From: Alphaproteobacteria bacterium
Lineage (GTDB): Bacteria > Pseudomonadota > Alphaproteobacteria > CACIAM-22H2
NCBI GenBank assembly: GCA_016793165.1
Contig: JAEULA010000013.1
Location: 124,001-188,000 of the forward strand
Reading direction: 5' to 3'
DNA: 64,000 bases
Shown: in pieces, positions 1 through 8,368 of the stretch
How positions within the stretch are numbered: position 1 is the stretch's first letter
Layout of the letters: every line of letters begins with the position of its first letter
Position numbers and translations under genes: made by a program
Notes under the pieces: model-generated
The model's database searches: none
What the model was told of the DNA's origin: nothing
The model's input: the letters and a program-made list of their open reading frames with translations, nothing else

Positions 1-1
1 C

Positions 2-481
2 TCGGACATGCGCCAGCGCATCGCGCGCGACCGTCGCGCGACGGGGCCGTGGGACGTCAAGAATCGGCGCGGCGGCCTGGTGGATGTCGAGTTCGTCGCG
101 CAGTACCTGCAGCTGCGGCACGCGGCGACCCATCCGGAGATCCTGCGTACGTCGACCGCGGCGGCGCTGCGTGCGCTGGCGGAGGCGCGCCTCCTTGCGC
201 CCGCCGACGCCGAGGACCTGGAGCGCGCGTACAGTCTCGCCAGCGCGGTGCAGAGCGTCGTGCGCATCGCGGTCGACGGCAGCTTCGATCCTGCGGCCCT
301 GCCGGCCGCCATGCTGGCGGGACTGGCCAAGGCCGTCGGCGCGGTTGATTTCGCGGCCCTGGCCGCCACTCTTGACGCGGCATGCGCGCGCGCGCATGCG
401 GTCTTCGACCGGCTGATCCCGCCGGAGGCCGCGGCGGGCGCCGCCCACGAGGCCGTCGACGGGCGGCGCGACGATAATTGA
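2..481 (+). CDS. glnE: Glutamine synthetase adenylyltransferase/deadenylyltransferase, C-terminal end (partial)
   Basis: This is the last ~159 codons of GlnE, the enzyme that adds AMP to or removes it from glutamine synthetase in response to PII signalling. The 5' part lies outside the window and the frame is open from base 2. The visible part begins near the end of the second nucleotidyltransferase domain, with the family signature WDVKNRRGGLVDVEFVAQYL at about residues 17-36 of the fragment, followed by the helical C-terminal domain. It ends at TGA 479-481. The peroxiredoxin gene follows after 23 bases in the same direction. The family assignment is secure; nothing can be said about the N-terminal domain. 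Confidence 0.93.
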   Translation, partial: SDMRQRIARDRRATGPWDVKNRRGGLVDVEFVAQYLQLRHAATHPEILRTSTAAALRALAEARLLAPADAEDLERAYSLASAVQSVVRIAVDGSFDPAALPAAMLAGLAKAVGAVDFAALAATLDAACARAHAVFDRLIPPEAAAGAAHEAVDGRRDDN

Positions 482-504
482 TTCGAACGGAGAGAGACGA
501 GCCC

Positions 505-972
505 ATGGCTGAACTCGAGATCGGCGACAAGGCACCGGACTTCACGCTTCCCACCGATGGCGGCGGCAAGATCAAGCTGTCCGCGCTCAAGGGCAAGGCG
601 GTCGTCGTCTACTTCTATCCGAAGGACAACACCTCGGGCTGCACCAAGGAGGCTTGCGGCTTCAACGATGCGTTGCCGAAGTTCGGCAAGCTCAAGGCCG
701 AGATCGTCGGAATCTCCAAGGACTCGGTCGCGAGCCACGACAGGTTCAAGGCCAAGTTCGATCTGGGCTTCACCCTCGGCGCCGACGTCGACGGCAAGGT
801 CTGCGACGCCTACGGCACCTGGGTCGAGAAGACGCTCTACGGCCGCAAGTACATGGGCATCGAGCGCGCGACGTTCCTGATCGACGCCAAGGGCGTCATC
901 CGCGGCATCTGGCGCAGGGTGAAGGTGCCGGGGCATGTCGAGGAGGTCCTCGCGGCCGCGAAGGATCTCTGA
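505..972 (+). CDS. bcp: Thioredoxin-dependent thiol peroxidase (Bcp/PrxQ-type peroxiredoxin)
   Basis: The 155-residue cytoplasmic peroxiredoxin would reduce hydrogen peroxide and organic hydroperoxides using thioredoxin. The active-site stretch YPKDNTSGCTKEAC carries the peroxidatic Cys46 and, five residues later, the resolving Cys51, the arrangement of atypical two-cysteine Bcp enzymes. The length is normal for the family. I chose ATG 505 because it follows a GGAG/GAGAGA purine stretch and gives the usual N-terminus MAELEIGDKAPDF; an in-frame TTG at 478 would overlap glnE and add residues the family lacks. The next gene (AMP nucleosidase) starts 3 bases after the stop, so the two are probably co-transcribed. 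Confidence 0.95.
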   Translation: MAELEIGDKAPDFTLPTDGGGKIKLSALKGKAVVVYFYPKDNTSGCTKEACGFNDALPKFGKLKAEIVGISKDSVASHDRFKAKFDLGFTLGADVDGKVCDAYGTWVEKTLYGRKYMGIERATFLIDAKGVIRGIWRRVKVPGHVEEVLAAAKDL

Positions 973-975
973 GCG

Positions 976-2460
976 ATGAACGACGGCGCGCGCGGCGGGT
1001 TCGGCTCCGCTTCCCTCCGGGAGGCGCGGGCCTTCCGCGATCCCGCCGCGGCGCTCGCCCGGGTCCAGGCGATCTATGCCGACGCGACCCGCGCCGTGAA
1101 CGAGCGCTTCGCGCGCTTCGCCGCCGGCGAGCGGATCCAGGATCGCCCGGCCGCCTTCTATCCCTATGTCGGGATCGACGTGCCCGCCGATGCGCTCAAC
1201 ATCGACGCGCGCGTCGCCTACGGCGCGGTGCTCGATCCCGGGCGCTACGGCACGACTCTCACCCGCCCGGACCTGTTCGGCGACTACTATCGCGAGCAGT
1301 TCGAGCTGCTGATCCACCACCACGGCGTCGATCTCGTGGTCGGTATCAGCGACCGGCCGGTCCCGCTGCCCTTCGTCGTCGAGCGGGCCGTCGCGGGGAT
1401 CACCGAGGCCGACGTGCGGGCGATGCAGCAGGTCTTCGCGCTGCCCGACCTGTCGCTGATCGACGACACGATCGCCAACGGCACGCATCGGCCGGCCGCC
1501 GGCGAGCCGCGACCGCTTGCGCTGTTCCCGGCGGAGCGCGTGGACTACTCGCTGCAGCGGCTGCGCCACTACACGGCGACCGATCCCGGCCAGATCCAGC
1601 GCTTCGTGCTGCTGACCAACTACCAGCGCTACGTCGAGGCCTTCCGCGTGTTCGCACGCGAGAGGCTCGCCGCCGGCGACGGCTACGACACATTCGTCGA
1701 GCCAGGCGACGTGGTCACTCGGCGCTCGGCGACCGGCACGCTCGACACCGAGGGCGTGGCGCCCGCGCATCTGCCGCAGATGCCCGCCTACCACCTGGTG
1801 CGGCCCGATCGCAGCGGCATCACCCTCGTCAACATCGGCGTCGGGCCGTCGAACGCGAAGACGATCACCGACCACCTCGCCGTGCTGCGGCCGCATTGCT
1901 GGATCATGGTCGGCCACTGCGCCGGACTGCGGCGCAGCCAGTTCCTCGGCGACTACGTGCTGGCCCATGCCTATGTCCGCGAGGACGGCGTCCTCGACCG
2001 CGACCTCCCGCCCTGGGTGAGCCTGCCGGCCATCGCCGAGGTCCAGGTGGCGCTGCAGCAGGCGGTGGAGAACGTCACCGGCTTGAGCGGCGGCGAGATG
2101 AAGACGCGCATGCGCACCGGCACCGTCTTCACCATCGACGACCGGAACTGGGAGCTGCGCTACAGCGACCTCTTCGAGCGGCTGAACCAGACGCGCGCGA
2201 TCGCCGTCGACATGGAGTCGGCGACGATCGCGGCGAACGGATTCCGCTTCCGCGTTCCCTACGGGACCCTGCTCTGCGTATCCGACAAGCCGCTGCACGG
2301 CGAGATCAAGCTGCCGGGCATGGCGAGCCGGATGTACCAGGACCGCGTCGACCAGCACCTGCTGGTCGGCATCCGGGCGCTGGAGCTGCTGCGCGAGGTC
2401 GGCGTCGAGCGCCTGCACTCGCGAAAGCTGCGCAGCTTCGACGAGCCCGCCTTCCGCTGA
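976..2460 (+). CDS. amn: AMP nucleosidase
   Basis: The 494-residue protein matches AMP nucleosidase, which splits AMP into adenine and ribose 5-phosphate and helps control adenylate pools. It has the usual two-part layout: an N-terminal regulatory half (about residues 1-190, with FYPYVGIDVPADALNIDARV near residue 60) and a C-terminal nucleoside-phosphorylase-fold half containing NIGVGPSNAKTITDHLAVLR and AVDMESATIAANG, the latter with the glutamate expected in the base/ribose pocket. Length is typical. The ATG lies 3 bases after bcp, with AAGGA in the end of bcp as a likely ribosome site. No terminator is visible downstream. Confidence 0.93.
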   Translation: MNDGARGGFGSASLREARAFRDPAAALARVQAIYADATRAVNERFARFAAGERIQDRPAAFYPYVGIDVPADALNIDARVAYGAVLDPGRYGTTLTRPDLFGDYYREQFELLIHHHGVDLVVGISDRPVPLPFVVERAVAGITEADVRAMQQVFALPDLSLIDDTIANGTHRPAAGEPRPLALFPAERVDYSLQRLRHYTATDPGQIQRFVLLTNYQRYVEAFRVFARERLAAGDGYDTFVEPGDVVTRRSATGTLDTEGVAPAHLPQMPAYHLVRPDRSGITLVNIGVGPSNAKTITDHLAVLRPHCWIMVGHCAGLRRSQFLGDYVLAHAYVREDGVLDRDLPPWVSLPAIAEVQVALQQAVENVTGLSGGEMKTRMRTGTVFTIDDRNWELRYSDLFERLNQTRAIAVDMESATIAANGFRFRVPYGTLLCVSDKPLHGEIKLPGMASRMYQDRVDQHLLVGIRALELLREVGVERLHSRKLRSFDEPAFR

Positions 2461-2530
2461 ATCGCGGCCCGCGCCGCCCGCGACATCGCCGTCGCCGCGC
2501 GCGACGCGCGGCCGCGGCGTCGCCGCTGAG

Positions 2531-2851
2531 TCAGCGCCGCCCGCGACCCGCGCGCGAGGGCCGGCCGCGGACGCCTGCGCGATGCAGGGCGCGGACCATC
2601 TCGCGCTCCTCGTAGGCCGGGCAGCTGGTGATCTTCCCGTAGCCCTGCTCGGCGTACCAGACCGAGAACGCGAGCATCGCCTCCGCCGACGGCGCGTCGA
2701 CGACGTCGACGAAGTCGAAGCCGCCCTGCGTGTAGTACACGCATTCAATCTTGATCCCGAGCTGCGAGAGCTTGGCGCGGGCGTTGGTGGTGCGCGAAGC
2801 CTGCTTCTTCATGGCTCCGGCGGCGAGCGAACCGAGCAGCACATACTTCAT
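2531..2851 (-). CDS. GYD domain protein
   Basis: This is a 106-residue cytoplasmic protein with the features of the GYD family: a beta-strand start (MKYVLLGSL), a central QGGFDFVDVVDAPSAEAMLA stretch corresponding to the family's G-x-(Y/F)-D motif, and a strand near the end (KITSCPAYEEREM). Function of the family is not established; members resemble small ferredoxin-fold dimers. ATG 2851 is chosen because GGGAGG sits 6 bases upstream; the longer in-frame start at 2911 has no such site. The C-terminal ~20 residues are Arg/Gly-rich and not part of the domain. The gene is isolated, convergent with amn and divergent from the next gene. Confidence 0.8.
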   Translation of the reverse strand: MKYVLLGSLAAGAMKKQASRTTNARAKLSQLGIKIECVYYTQGGFDFVDVVDAPSAEAMLAFSVWYAEQGYGKITSCPAYEEREMVRALHRAGVRGRPSRAGRGRR

Positions 2852-3091
2852 CGCGATACCTCCCGAGGCCGACATTCCGCCGCCTCGCGGAAACCCTAAC
2901 GCGGATCGCATGCCGCGCGCGATGGGGGACGCTGGGACAAGCGCGCGGTGCGGCGGCGATTAACCGTCGGCCGGTTTTTCACGTCGCGGGTGGCGTCAAT
3001 GATGAACGACTCGCAGCGCATTGAGTCCGCGCGATTCCGATTCCTGGCATCGCGATTGCTACGTCGACGCGAACCCAAGGAGATCCCCCTC

Positions 3092-3805
3092 ATGCGTCTC
3101 GCATCCCGCCTCCTCGCCTGTGCCGCCCTCGTCGGCGCCACCCTGCTCGCCACGCCGTTCACCGCGCAGGCGTCGTTCGTCGTCAGCGGCGCCGTCGGCG
3201 GAGCGCCCTCCGGCGCGACGAACTACGTGAACTTCAACGCGCTGGCGCTCGGAAACGGCGGCGGCACCGTCGGCGGCATCACGGTGAGCTTCAGCGGCGG
3301 CGGCCAGGCGGTGCAGGGCAGCGTGTCCGGCCAGTACGCCGCGCCGTTCCTGTCCGGCGGCAACGGCGCGCTGTTCGGCACGCCCAATGGCGTCGATGCC
3401 ACGACGTACCTGACGACCGGCGGCACGAGCTTCACCGGCGTGACGATGCAGCTTCCCGGCCCGATGCAGTATCTCGGCCTGCTCTGGGGCTCGGTCGACA
3501 GCTACAACTTCCTGGACTTCTACAGCGGCGCGACGCTGATCGGGACGATCAGCGGCAGCGACGTCACGGTCAGCCCGAACGGCGACCAGGGCGTCAACGG
3601 GACCCTGTACGTCAACATCAGCTCGGACGCGGCCTTCGATCGCGTCGTGGCGCGCAGCCACGGCTTCGCCTTCGAGTTCGACAACGTCGCCTACTTCACC
3701 GGCCCGAGCCCGTCAGTGGATCCGGTTCCCGCGCCGGCCACGATGGCGCTGATGGGCGCGGCGCTCGCCGGCCTGGGCCTGGCGCGCCGGCGCGCGGCGG
3801 CCTGA
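3092..3805 (+). CDS. Exported protein with PEP-CTERM-like sorting tail
   Basis: The 237-residue protein has an N-terminal signal peptide (MRLASRLLACAALVGATLLA, cleavage probably after AQA) and a C-terminal tripartite tail from about residue 212: a VPAPA motif, a hydrophobic helix, and a final RRRAAA. That is the layout of PEP-CTERM proteins, which are cut and processed by an exosortase at the inner membrane. The middle is Gly/Ser/Thr-rich and likely a beta-sandwich, with no cysteine in the mature part, and resembles secreted low-complexity surface proteins. ATG 3092 follows AAGGAG by 9 bases. No exosortase gene is in this window, so the partner must lie elsewhere. The exact role is unknown. 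Confidence 0.82.
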   Translation: MRLASRLLACAALVGATLLATPFTAQASFVVSGAVGGAPSGATNYVNFNALALGNGGGTVGGITVSFSGGGQAVQGSVSGQYAAPFLSGGNGALFGTPNGVDATTYLTTGGTSFTGVTMQLPGPMQYLGLLWGSVDSYNFLDFYSGATLIGTISGSDVTVSPNGDQGVNGTLYVNISSDAAFDRVVARSHGFAFEFDNVAYFTGPSPSVDPVPAPATMALMGAALAGLGLARRRAAA

Positions 3806-3857
3806 CGTCCCGGACGCTGGGGGCGGCATCGGGTGCCCCCTGCGGACCGCCTGCCGC

Positions 3858-4986
3858 CTACTCGATGTCCTCGACCTTGGTCGGTGATCCCTTGAGCCGG
3901 GCCATCAGCGAGGCGCGCAGGAACGCGTCGATGTCGCCGCCCAGAACACCCTGCGTGTCGGAGGTCTGCTCGCCGGTGCGCAGGTCCTTGACCATCTGGT
4001 AGGGCTGCAGGACGTAGCTGCGGATCTGGTGGCCCCAGCCGATGTCCGACTTGGCATCATGCAGCGCGCGGGCGGCGTCCTCGCGCTTCTTCAGCTCGAT
4101 CTCGTAGAGCCGCGCACGCAGCATCTTCCAGGCCTTGTCCTTGTTCTTGTGCTGCGAGCGCTCGGACTGGCACGCCACCGCGATGCCGGTCGGGATATGG
4201 GTCAGGCGGACCGCGCTCTCGGTCTTGTTGACGTGCTGCCCGCCGGCGCCCGAGGCGCGATAGACGTCGGTACGCACGTCGGACTCGGCGATCTGGATGT
4301 CGATCGTGTCGTCGACAACCGGGAAGACGCCGACCGCCGCGAACGAGGTCTGCCGGCGCGCGTTGGAATCGAAGGGCGAGATGCGCACGAGCCGATGCAC
4401 GCCGCTCTCAGTCTTCAGCCAGCCATAGGCGTTGTGGCCCGACACGCGGATGGTCGCGGACTTGATGCCCGCCTCCTCGCCCGCGGTCTCCTCCTCGATC
4501 TCGACCTTGAACTTGTGGTCCTCCGCCCAGCGGACATAGAGCCGCTCGAGCATCTGCGCCCAGTCCTGGCTCTCGGTGCCACCGGCCCCGGGCTTGATCT
4601 CGATATAGGCGTCGTTGGCATCGGCCTCGCCGGAGAGCAGGGCCTCGATGCCGCGCTGCTCGGCGACCGGCTTGAGGGCGATGAGGGCGGCCTCGGCGGC
4701 GGCGAGCTCCTGCTCGTCGTTCTCCTCGGCGGCGAGCTCGATCAGCCCGACGGCATCGTCGAAGTCCTGGCTCAGCGACTTGTAGAGGTTGAGCTGCTTC
4801 TCGAGCGTCGCGCGCTCGCGCAGTACGGCCTGCGCGGCCTTGGGATCGTTCCAGAGATTGGAATCGTTGGCGCGGTGGTTCAGCTCGTCCAGTCGGCGCT
4901 GTGCGGTATCGTAGTCAAAGATACCTCCTTAGCAGCTCGAGCGACTGCTGGATCTCGTCGGCAACCTGCTTGATTTCGGCACGCAT
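3858..4986 (-). CDS. prfB: Peptide chain release factor 2, made by programmed +1 frameshift
   Basis: RF2 ends translation at UGA and UAA. The gene is split: codons 1-23 run from ATG 4986 to CTT 4920-4918, then an in-frame TGA (4917-4915) interrupts. Skipping base 4917 moves the ribosome into the main frame (4916-3858), giving 375 residues, normal for RF2. The main frame carries the SPF tripeptide that reads stop codons ([11 protein letters not shown]) and the GGQ catalytic motif ([15 protein letters not shown]). The first part, [20 protein letters not shown], is the usual RF2 start. A reader joining these segments should use complement(4918..4986) plus complement(3858..4916). The gene lies alone, facing away from the PaaK-like gene. 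Confidence 0.96.
4914..4929 (-). promoter_or_regulatory. prfB programmed frameshift site
   Basis: Read on the minus strand the site is AGGAGG-TAT-CTT-TGA-C. It has an internal Shine-Dalgarno sequence three bases before the CTT slippery codon and a poor-context UGA followed by C. This is the arrangement known from other bacterial RF2 genes, where low RF2 lets the ribosome pause at UGA and slip +1. It therefore acts as a self-regulating switch on RF2 level. Confidence 0.95.
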
Positions 4987-5224
4987 CGGCGGCGCAACTC
5001 CCGGAAGGGAACGGACCGGCGTTATAGCGCGTCGGCAAAGTCGATCCAGCCTCGATTTTGCCCGGTCGCTGCGATGCGGTCCCGCCGCGGCACCGCCGGC
5101 CGCGGCCGGTGGGGGTACCGGGCCGGCGCGACACGAGGGCGCGACGCCGCAGCCGCCGAACGGCCTGCCGCCGCGCGAGGCGCTCGACTAGGGTGGCGCC
5201 CGGATTGCCGGGGGACGTCACGCG

Positions 5225-6583
5225 ATGGTCGAGAATTTTCCCTTCGTAGCGCGCGCGCGCATCACGGAGGTCCAGGAGCGGCGCTTCCTGGCGATGCTCG
5301 ACCTCTGCTTCGAACGCCATCCGCACTACCGGCGCGTTTTCGCGAAGGCCGGGCTCCGGCGCGGCGACTTCACCTCGCTCGCGGACATCGTGAAGCTGCC
5401 GCTGACATCGAAGCGTGACTTGATGGCGGATCCCGAGGCGTTCCGCCTCGACACCGCGGGGCTGGCGACCGAGATGCAGGTGACCTGGGACGTGATGCAC
5501 ACGACCGGCACCTCCGCGGGCCGGCCGACGCCGTTCTATTCGACCAGCTACGACTTCTACGGGCTGCTCACGGCCAATCGCCGCGCGCTCGAGATTCGCG
5601 GCGTGCGCGACGGCGACCTGATCGCCAATCTCTGCCCGATGACGCTCCACCCTGCCGGCGCGTATCACCGCGCCGTCGCCGCCGCGAGCGCGATGAAGAT
5701 CCCGATCCTGAGCCTGATTCCCGGCCGGCCGAGCCCACATTTCCACTGGGGCAGCGGCCTCGACGAGTCCGTCGCGGCGATCGCGCGTGCCCGCGCGACC
5801 ATCCTGTGGGGCGTCGCGAGCTACGTCCGTCGCGTGGTGATGCGCGCGAGCGAACTCGGCGCCGACCTGTCGGCCGTCCGCCTGGTCTTCATGATGGGCG
5901 AGCCGGTGACCGAGGCGATGCGCGACGACGTCGTCGGCCGCCTCGAGCGGCTCGGTGCCGCGGCGCCGCGCGTGAGCGTCTCCTATGCCGCGACGGAGAT
6001 GCAGGTCGGCACGGTCGAGTGTCATCCCGGCGCGGGCTACCACAATCCCGCGCCGGAGCAGTTCCACTTCGAGGTCGTCGACCCGGCGACGCACCGGCCG
6101 CTGCCGGACGGCGAGCGGGGCCTGATCGTGCTGACCCATCTGGACCGCACCGGGACCGTGCTGCTGCGCTACGCGCTGGGCGACTTGAGCGCCATCGCCC
6201 GGACGCCGTGCCCGCATTGCGGCGCCACGACCGATCGCTTCGTCGAGCTGCCGCAGCGCGCTGACGACATGCTCAAGATCCGCGGCATGCTGGTGAACCC
6301 GGCGCTGCTGCTCGACACGCTGGCCGGCGATCCGGACATCCGCGAGTTCCAGGTGGTCATCGATCACGAGGCGCCCGACGATCCGCTGTCGATGGATCGC
6401 CTGGTGCTGCGCCTCGCGGTCGCGGCGGACGTCGCCACGCTGACCGCGCGCATAGCGGTTCGCGTCCGCGCCGCCATCGGCGTCCGGCCGGAGATCGAGA
6501 TCGTCCCGGCGAGCGAGCTGTACGACGAGGCGCGCGCCTGGAAGGCGCAGCGCGTCGTCGATCGTCGGCGAAATCGCGACTAA
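5225..6583 (+). CDS. PaaK-like adenylate-forming CoA ligase family protein
   Basis: The 452-residue protein belongs to the phenylacetate-CoA ligase (PaaK) branch of the adenylate-forming superfamily. Visible motifs are the P-loop-like HTTGTSAGRPTPFY near residues 96-109, YAATEMQ near 250 in the position of the Y-x-x-T-E motif, a YALGDLSAI segment in place of the usual YRTGDL, and LKIRGMLVNP starting the C-terminal lid. A CPHCG pair precedes the lid, as the CPCG pair does in PaaK. The substrate cannot be read from sequence; an aryl or other carboxylic acid is likely, and some relatives only adenylate. ATG 5225 has no strong ribosome site. It sits between prfB and cell-wall genes, unrelated in function. 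Confidence 0.8.
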   Translation: MVENFPFVARARITEVQERRFLAMLDLCFERHPHYRRVFAKAGLRRGDFTSLADIVKLPLTSKRDLMADPEAFRLDTAGLATEMQVTWDVMHTTGTSAGRPTPFYSTSYDFYGLLTANRRALEIRGVRDGDLIANLCPMTLHPAGAYHRAVAAASAMKIPILSLIPGRPSPHFHWGSGLDESVAAIARARATILWGVASYVRRVVMRASELGADLSAVRLVFMMGEPVTEAMRDDVVGRLERLGAAAPRVSVSYAATEMQVGTVECHPGAGYHNPAPEQFHFEVVDPATHRPLPDGERGLIVLTHLDRTGTVLLRYALGDLSAIARTPCPHCGATTDRFVELPQRADDMLKIRGMLVNPALLLDTLAGDPDIREFQVVIDHEAPDDPLSMDRLVLRLAVAADVATLTARIAVRVRAAIGVRPEIEIVPASELYDEARAWKAQRVVDRRRNRD

Positions 6584-6613
6584 GCCGGCCCGCATGCGCC
6601 GGCCGCGCCGGCC

Positions 6614-8164
6614 TCACGGCCCGCGCAGGCGATCGAGCGCGGCACGCGTGGGTGCGGACAGCGTCAGCGTCTTCTGGTCGACGCGTGCCACACTGTCCGC
6701 ATAGGAGTGCGGATCGGCGGGATCGGCGGGGCGCACGATGCCGAGCTGATTGAGGGTCGCCGGCACCATCTCCTTCGCCAGCCGCTGGACCAGACGCGTG
6801 CGCGACTGCGTCGGTTCGCCGAGCCGCTCGGCGCGCATCCAGGCGTAGGAGAGGATGCTGGCGCCGCCCGCGGCGCCGATCGAACCGCCGCTGAACATGA
6901 AGTTCGCCTGCCCTGCGAAGATGTCCGCCTCGGTAACGGCGACGACCATCGTGCGGCGATCGTCCCCGCGCAGCGGCGCGAGCGCCGCGTGCAGCGCCTC
7001 GAGGTGGCGATCGACGCGAAACTGCCCCGGCTGTTCCGCCAGCGCCGTCATGAAGGCGTCGGTCTGGAAGCGCGTGCGCGGATCGTCCGCCGCGGACGCG
7101 GCCTCGACCTCGCGGCGATAGCGATCGAGCGACCAGCCGGCGAAATCGATCGGCCGGCCGGCGCGTTGCAGCAGGAAGGCCTGCACCTCGCGCTGACGCA
7201 CGAACCGATCGGGCTCGCCCCAATGCCAGGGCGCCGGCAGGCGCGCGAGCGTCACCGGAATTCCGACGCTGTCGGCATAGAGGCGCGCCGCCGACGCGAC
7301 CAGGCGCGGATCGACGGGCGCCAGCGGCACGACAAAGACGCGCAGGCCGGGGGGCGGCGGCGCGACGACCGGCAGGTCCGCGAGCTCCGCCTCCCGGTGT
7401 CCGAGCAGCCGCGCGGCGCGCTTGGCCAGAGCCGCCGCCTCGGCCGTCTCCCAGACGATCGCCGCGCTCGTGCGCGCCGCCGTCGCGTCGCCGGTATTCT
7501 CCGCGAGATCGAGCTGCGCCTCCAGATTCGCCGGCGCCGCCGCAACGACGCGACCGAGCTCCGCGAGGGCGGCATCGCGCCGACCCGCGGCCAACAGGTC
7601 GCGGGCGTGACGATGGATCGACGGCGACCAGCGCGCGAACTCGACCGGATCGAGCGCGCCGGCGAGTTCGGCGCGATGGCGGTCGGTCGCGCGCGCAACC
7701 GCGGCGACGAACGCCGCCGCGTCGACCGGCGCCGTGGCAGGCGTGGAGATCTGCCAGCCGACCACGGCGTCAGGCAGACGCTCGACGGCGAGCACGTGCC
7801 GTCGAGCCGCCTCCTCCCACCGGGCCGCGAAGCCGAACGGTCCGATCGCGACGAAGGCTCCGCGCAGCGGCGCAAGCGCGGCGTTCGTCGCCGCGAGGCG
7901 CCGCTCGAACAGGGCGTCGCACGCCGCCGCCGCGCAGCCGCTGCGCTCGATCGCGACGCGCCGCCTTCCGTCAACGCTCGCGAGCACGGCGCGGTCCGCC
8001 GCGTTCGTGCGCTCGCCATGAATGATGTCCAGCGGCTTGCCGCCGAACCTCATCGCCTCGGCATAGTAGGGCGGCGGGAAACCGGCCTGCGGCTGCGCCG
8101 CGGTGGTGGACGCGGCAGTCAGCAAGAGCAGCAGCGCGGCAAAACGCGTTGCAATCTCTGCCAT
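6614..8164 (-). CDS. Exported TPR-like protein with a degenerate archaemetzincin-like C-terminal domain
   Basis: The 516-residue protein starts with a signal peptide (ATRFAALLLLLTAASTTAAQ). The middle (about 150-250) is alanine-rich helix resembling TPR repeats. From about residue 275 the sequence resembles archaemetzincin: LRVFVVPLAPV begins it, VVAVTEADIFAGQANFMFSG sits near 407-426 in place of the usual V-D-x-D-L-Y...NFVFG strand, and SYADSVARVDQK near 487 matches the family's F-S-N-S-L-x-D-x-D-x-K. The zinc motif H-E-x-x-H-x-x-G is replaced by PATLNQLG (469-476) after KEMV, and the zinc-binding cysteines are absent, so it is probably not a protease. ATG 8164 is preceded by AGGA and gives a proper signal peptide. 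Family placement is my inference from motifs. Confidence 0.6.
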   Translation of the reverse strand: MAEIATRFAALLLLLTAASTTAAQPQAGFPPPYYAEAMRFGGKPLDIIHGERTNAADRAVLASVDGRRRVAIERSGCAAAACDALFERRLAATNAALAPLRGAFVAIGPFGFAARWEEAARRHVLAVERLPDAVVGWQISTPATAPVDAAAFVAAVARATDRHRAELAGALDPVEFARWSPSIHRHARDLLAAGRRDAALAELGRVVAAAPANLEAQLDLAENTGDATAARTSAAIVWETAEAAALAKRAARLLGHREAELADLPVVAPPPPGLRVFVVPLAPVDPRLVASAARLYADSVGIPVTLARLPAPWHWGEPDRFVRQREVQAFLLQRAGRPIDFAGWSLDRYRREVEAASAADDPRTRFQTDAFMTALAEQPGQFRVDRHLEALHAALAPLRGDDRRTMVVAVTEADIFAGQANFMFSGGSIGAAGGASILSYAWMRAERLGEPTQSRTRLVQRLAKEMVPATLNQLGIVRPADPADPHSYADSVARVDQKTLTLSAPTRAALDRLRGP

Positions 8165-8368
8165 CGTCCTGCCGCCCTCTCCTCGCTCCCGGCATGCCAG
8201 GTTAGCGGCCGGACGGGCCGCGGCGTGTGACATCACGATGGTGCGCCGACGCGCGCGCCGGGTTTGCACGACCGAACCGTCGGGGTCACGGCGCGGAAGA
8301 ACCGAGGAGTTGCAAGGCGTGTGCGGGCGCAAGAGGCCGGCGATGCGTTACGGCCGCGTGGCGACGGT

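Noticed and set aside
478..504. TTG 478 as start of bcp
   Set aside because: It overlaps the end of glnE and adds residues not in the family; ATG 505 has a ribosome site and the correct N-terminus.
2962..2981. AACCG/CGGTT hairpin with T run, possible terminator
   Set aside because: The stem is only five pairs and no gene ends close by on the plus strand.
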